NCBI GenBank assembly: GCA_025358395.1
Contig: JANYJT010000261.1
Span: 1-14,033, forward strand
Reading direction: 5' to 3'
DNA length: 14,033 nt
Origin: Bacteroidia bacterium
GTDB lineage: Bacteria; Bacteroidota; Bacteroidia; Bacteroidales; Prolixibacteraceae
Made by a program: the position numbers and the translations under genes. Of the stretch, positions 11,289-14,033 are shown one piece after another (within the stretch, counting starts at the first letter, position 1; every line of letters starts with the position of its first letter). The notes under the pieces were generated by a model. The model ran no database searches. It saw only the letters and a list, made by a program, of their open reading frames with translations, and had not been told where the DNA came from.

Positions 11289-12623
11289 ATGAAGCTCTGG
11301 GACAAAGGGAAAAAAATCAATGATTTAATCGAGTCTTTCACGATTGGAAAAGATCAGGAAATGGATCTTTTTCTTGCGAAATTCGATGTGATCGGCTCCT
11401 TGGCTCATATTAAAATGCTTGAGCACATTGGCCTGCTTGAAGGCAATGAATTGATCCTGCTGTCGAAAGAATTAAAATCCATCTACCGAGAAATTGTTGG
11501 TGGAAAATTTTCCATCGAAGAGGGAGTAGAAGATATTCACTCTCAGGTTGAACTGATTTTGACAGCCCGACTAGGAGAAATTGGGAAAAAAATACACAGT
11601 GGAAGATCAAGAAATGACCAGGTTTTGCTGGATTTAAAGCTTTTTACAAGAGATGCCATAAAAACTGTCACCGAAAATACGCTTAACCTTTTCCATATTT
11701 TAATAGCCCAAAGTGACAAATACAAAGAGGTACTGATGCCCGGATACACACATCTCCAGGTCGCGATGCCCTCTTCTTTCGGATTGTGGTTCGGCGCCTA
11801 TGCCGAAAGCCTTGCTGACGATCTGATGTTGCTGCAAGCTGCCTATCGCATTGCTGATCAGAATCCTCTTGGTTCCGGGGCAGGATATGGATCTTCTTTT
11901 CCGCTCAACCGTCAGATGACGACCGAATTGCTTGGATTTGAGACCATGAATTTCAATGTGGTCTATGCCCAGATGGGGCGCGGCAAAATGGAACGGTCAG
12001 TTTTATTCGCCCTTGCATCCATCGCTTCCACCCTATCCAGATTGGCTTACGATGTATGTCTGTACATGAGTCAGAATTTCGACTTCGTAAAAGTACCCGA
12101 TGAACTGACCACAGGTTCAAGCATCATGCCACACAAGAAAAACCCGGACGTCTTCGAGCTTTTGCGTGCTCATTGCAACAGAATTCAGTCGTTACCTGCA
12201 CAAATGCTTACGGTGACCAACAATCTTCCAAGCGGATATTTCAGGGATATGCAACTTACCAAAGAGCTGTTTATTCCGGCTTTCCAGGAGTTGAACGACT
12301 GCCTTCAGATAGCATCCTTTGCCCTTGAAAACATTACCATCAATGAGCACATTCTTGATGACAGCAAATACCGATTTCTATACAGCGTTGAGGAAGTAAA
12401 TCGTCTTGTTTTATCCGGGACACCTTTCAGGGATGCATATCGCGAAATTGGTTTATTAATCGAAAAGGATCTATTTTATCCCGACAAGAATATTCACCAT
12501 ACCCACGAAGGTAGTATAGGAAATCTTTCTCTTGGCCGTATTGAAGCAAAAATGAAACAGGTAGTCTCTGAGTTTAATTTCGACAAGGCAACCCAAGCCA
12601 TCGAATCACTCCTTGGAGAATAA
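11289..12623 (+). CDS. argH: Argininosuccinate lyase
   Basis: The 444-residue product splits argininosuccinate into arginine and fumarate, the last step of arginine synthesis in the cytoplasm. It belongs to the same fumarase/aspartase superfamily as PurB in this window. Family marks are HSGRSRNDQ (103-111), GYTHLQ with His155 at the general-acid position, and the superfamily signature GSSIMPHKKNPD (276-287) holding the catalytic serine. The ATG at 11289 gives the usual MKLWDKG start. It is slightly shorter than the E. coli enzyme. No other arginine gene is adjacent; glutamate synthase downstream has its own promoter. All catalytic segments are intact. Confidence 0.96.
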   Translation: MKLWDKGKKINDLIESFTIGKDQEMDLFLAKFDVIGSLAHIKMLEHIGLLEGNELILLSKELKSIYREIVGGKFSIEEGVEDIHSQVELILTARLGEIGKKIHSGRSRNDQVLLDLKLFTRDAIKTVTENTLNLFHILIAQSDKYKEVLMPGYTHLQVAMPSSFGLWFGAYAESLADDLMLLQAAYRIADQNPLGSGAGYGSSFPLNRQMTTELLGFETMNFNVVYAQMGRGKMERSVLFALASIASTLSRLAYDVCLYMSQNFDFVKVPDELTTGSSIMPHKKNPDVFELLRAHCNRIQSLPAQMLTVTNNLPSGYFRDMQLTKELFIPAFQELNDCLQIASFALENITINEHILDDSKYRFLYSVEEVNRLVLSGTPFRDAYREIGLLIEKDLFYPDKNIHHTHEGSIGNLSLGRIEAKMKQVVSEFNFDKATQAIESLLGE

Positions 12624-12679
12624 AATCACCTTCACTGATGTTTTAAAGCGGCACATAATCTCTGCCAACAGCCCAAAAA

Positions 12680-12715
12680 TTAATATTCTTTTAACTTGAA
12701 TATTAAATTATTCAA
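12680..12715. other. Two mutually exclusive AT-rich hairpins after argH
   Basis: TTAATATTC (12680-12688) pairs perfectly with GAATATTAA (12698-12706). The same central bases can instead pair as TTGAATA (12696-12702) with TATTCAA (12709-12715). Neither is directly followed by a T-run, although an eight-T run lies shortly after, near 12728-12737. This could be a weak argH terminator. The rest of the 318-nt gene-free stretch 12624-12941 holds the gltB promoter and an AT-rich leader. Confidence 0.4.
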
Positions 12716-12794
12716 TTCCAACATCTTAAATTATTTTTTTTATTATATTTCCTAATCTCAGAGAAATAATTCGCCTTTTCGGTAGGACTGACAA

Positions 12795-12824
12795 TTGGAT
12801 AAATAAAATAAAAAGCTATTTTTG
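12795..12824 (+). promoter_or_regulatory. Promoter of gltB
   Basis: TTG (12795-12797), 19 nt, then TATTTTTG (12817-12824) is a good Bacteroidota promoter. Transcription would start near 12830, at a copy of GAATATTAA (12830-12838), giving gltB a leader of about 110 nt that is rich in T and then A. That leader is long enough for regulation, but I recognise no riboswitch in it. Confidence 0.65.
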
Positions 12825-12941
12825 CTTTCGAATATTAATTATTATCGCTGTTTTTCTTTCATCTTATCGTTTTTTTATCTAAAAAATATAGGATTTAAAA
12901 TATATCAGAGCTTTAAAAAACCAACTCAATTAGTAAGTGTT

Positions 12942-14033
12942 ATGGAACACAAAAAATTTCCAATCCCGGTAGGATTGTATGATCCCTCTTTTGAACACGA
13001 TGCCTGTGGGATTGGTTTTGTAGCTCATATCAAAGGAGCTAAATCGCATGAAATTGTCCAGCGTGGCTTAACCGTTTTGCTCAATATGGACCATCGGGGA
13101 GCTACGAGCGCAGATAATAAAACCGGTGATGGCGCCGGAATTCTGTTACAAATGCCACATGATTTTTTCCTGTCTCAGGGTATTGATCTGCCTGAGCCCG
13201 GAAGATACGGTGCAGGGCTAGTCTTCCTTCCAGTTGTAGAAGAAGAAGCAGATTATTGTGTTGAAGTTCTGAACCGGTATGTTGAGGCAGAGGGGCTAAA
13301 ACTCGTAGCCTGGCGCAAAGTACCTGTCGATGGGTCCGTAATTGGTGAGATTGCACGCAGCACAGAACCAATGATTCGTCAGATTTTTGTAAAAGGAAAC
13401 TACGAACAGGATATACTGGAAAGAAAGCTCTATCTGGCCCGAAAACAAGCGGAAAGAACAGTTAGGGAGTCCAAACTTGCAGGCAAAAGCAGCTTCTACT
13501 TACCAAGTTTCTCCAGCAAGATAATGATCTACAAAGGGATGTTTACGCCAAGTCAGCTCCGCGACTATTTTAAAGATCTGAGTCATCCCGAGATGAAAAG
13601 TGCTATCGCGCTGGTTCACTCCCGCTTTAGTACCAATACTTTCCCTACCTGGGATTTGGCTCAACCATTCCGAATGATTGCCCATAACGGTGAAATAAAT
13701 ACCATCAAAGGCAACCGTCAGTGGATGCATGCCCGAGAATCATTGCTCGAGTCCGCACTTTTCGGAGAAGATATCGACAAACTTTATCCGATCATTGAGC
13801 CTGGCAAATCAGACTCTGCCTCCTTCGACAATACTCTCGAATTTTTGAACATGGCAGGAAGGAGCATGCCTCACTCATTGTGCATGATGATTCCCGAATC
13901 GTTCAATGAAAAGAACCCGATCCCTGAAAGTCTCAAGGCCTTTTACGAATACCACTCCACCCTGATGGAACCATGGGACGGACCCGCCTCCATGGTATTC
14001 TCGGACGGGAGATATATTGGCGGTACATTGGAT
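12942..14033 (+). CDS. gltB: Glutamate synthase large subunit, N-terminal part (cut by window edge)
   Basis: The open frame starts at the ATG at 12942 and continues for 364 codons to the window edge. It is the class II glutamine amidotransferase domain of glutamate synthase, which releases ammonia from glutamine and channels it to 2-oxoglutarate, giving two glutamates. Cys22 in HDACGIGF is the expected nucleophile, preceded by a 21-residue propeptide that is normally cleaved to expose it. Other family segments are MDHRGA, GDGAGIL, HSRFSTNTFPTW and AHNGEINT (247-254), ending near MEPWDGPASMVF. The central, FMN/iron-sulfur and C-terminal domains lie outside the window. A promoter is visible 118 nt upstream. 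Confidence 0.96.
   Translation, partial: MEHKKFPIPVGLYDPSFEHDACGIGFVAHIKGAKSHEIVQRGLTVLLNMDHRGATSADNKTGDGAGILLQMPHDFFLSQGIDLPEPGRYGAGLVFLPVVEEEADYCVEVLNRYVEAEGLKLVAWRKVPVDGSVIGEIARSTEPMIRQIFVKGNYEQDILERKLYLARKQAERTVRESKLAGKSSFYLPSFSSKIMIYKGMFTPSQLRDYFKDLSHPEMKSAIALVHSRFSTNTFPTWDLAQPFRMIAHNGEINTIKGNRQWMHARESLLESALFGEDIDKLYPIIEPGKSDSASFDNTLEFLNMAGRSMPHSLCMMIPESFNEKNPIPESLKAFYEYHSTLMEPWDGPASMVFSDGRYIGGTLD

Noticed and set aside
12624..12941. Possible riboswitch or small protein gene in the gltB leader
   Set aside because: The stretch is very AT-rich; I found no open frame with sensible composition and no known aptamer core.
1..14033. A new defence, mobile or biosynthetic system in the window
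   Set aside because: Every sizeable coding region belongs to a known housekeeping or stress family; there are no integrases, transposases, CRISPR repeats or uncharacterised gene clusters. Only the non-coding signals listed above remain unexplained.

Overview
This window looks like a housekeeping stretch of a Bacteroidota chromosome, probably a strict or oxygen-sensitive anaerobe of the Bacteroidales/Marinilabiliales kind. The lineage call rests on four things: several promoters of the Bacteroidota type (TTTG or TTG, about 19 nt, then TAnnTTTG), leaders that are A/T-rich and lack Shine-Dalgarno sequences, tRNA genes without an encoded CCA end, and protein features such as a single-chain iron-sulfur L-serine dehydratase and an HtpG with an enlarged C-terminal domain. 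The anaerobe call rests on a superoxide reductase, a peroxiredoxin and a PerR-like regulator grouped together, and on the futalosine route to menaquinone (MqnA).

Layout. The minus strand opens with the start of a fluoride channel gene (crcB/fluC, cut by the window edge) lying downstream of mqnA. On the plus strand follow purB (adenylosuccinate lyase) and, 18 nt later, an MsbA-type ABC exporter. A bidirectional terminator separates these from a convergent HU gene. A tRNA-Ser(UGA)/tRNA-Trp(CCA) pair has its own strong promoter. A 415-nt gene-free stretch then holds two heptanucleotide repeat arrays, an 11-bp inverted repeat and a sigma-54-like promoter in front of htpG. htpG converges on an L-serine dehydratase gene through a 24-bp perfect hairpin. 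Next come a divergent GroES-like gene and the oxidative-stress block: prx and the superoxide reductase gene on the minus strand, perR divergent from them, with several palindromes between. argH and the first 364 codons of the glutamate synthase large subunit (gltB) close the window.

How the genes connect. PurB and ArgH are both fumarate-releasing lyases of one superfamily, in purine and arginine synthesis. GltB supplies glutamate nitrogen and SdaA breaks serine down to pyruvate and ammonia. HtpG and the GroES-like protein suggest protein quality control. Peroxiredoxin, superoxide reductase and PerR form a coherent peroxide/superoxide defence unit.

I see no phage, insertion sequence, CRISPR array, toxin-antitoxin or defence system, and no strong case for a new protein system. 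The most interesting unexplained signals are non-coding: a dispersed family of 7-nt-period repeats in intergenic regions, and the sigma-54-like architecture upstream of htpG.
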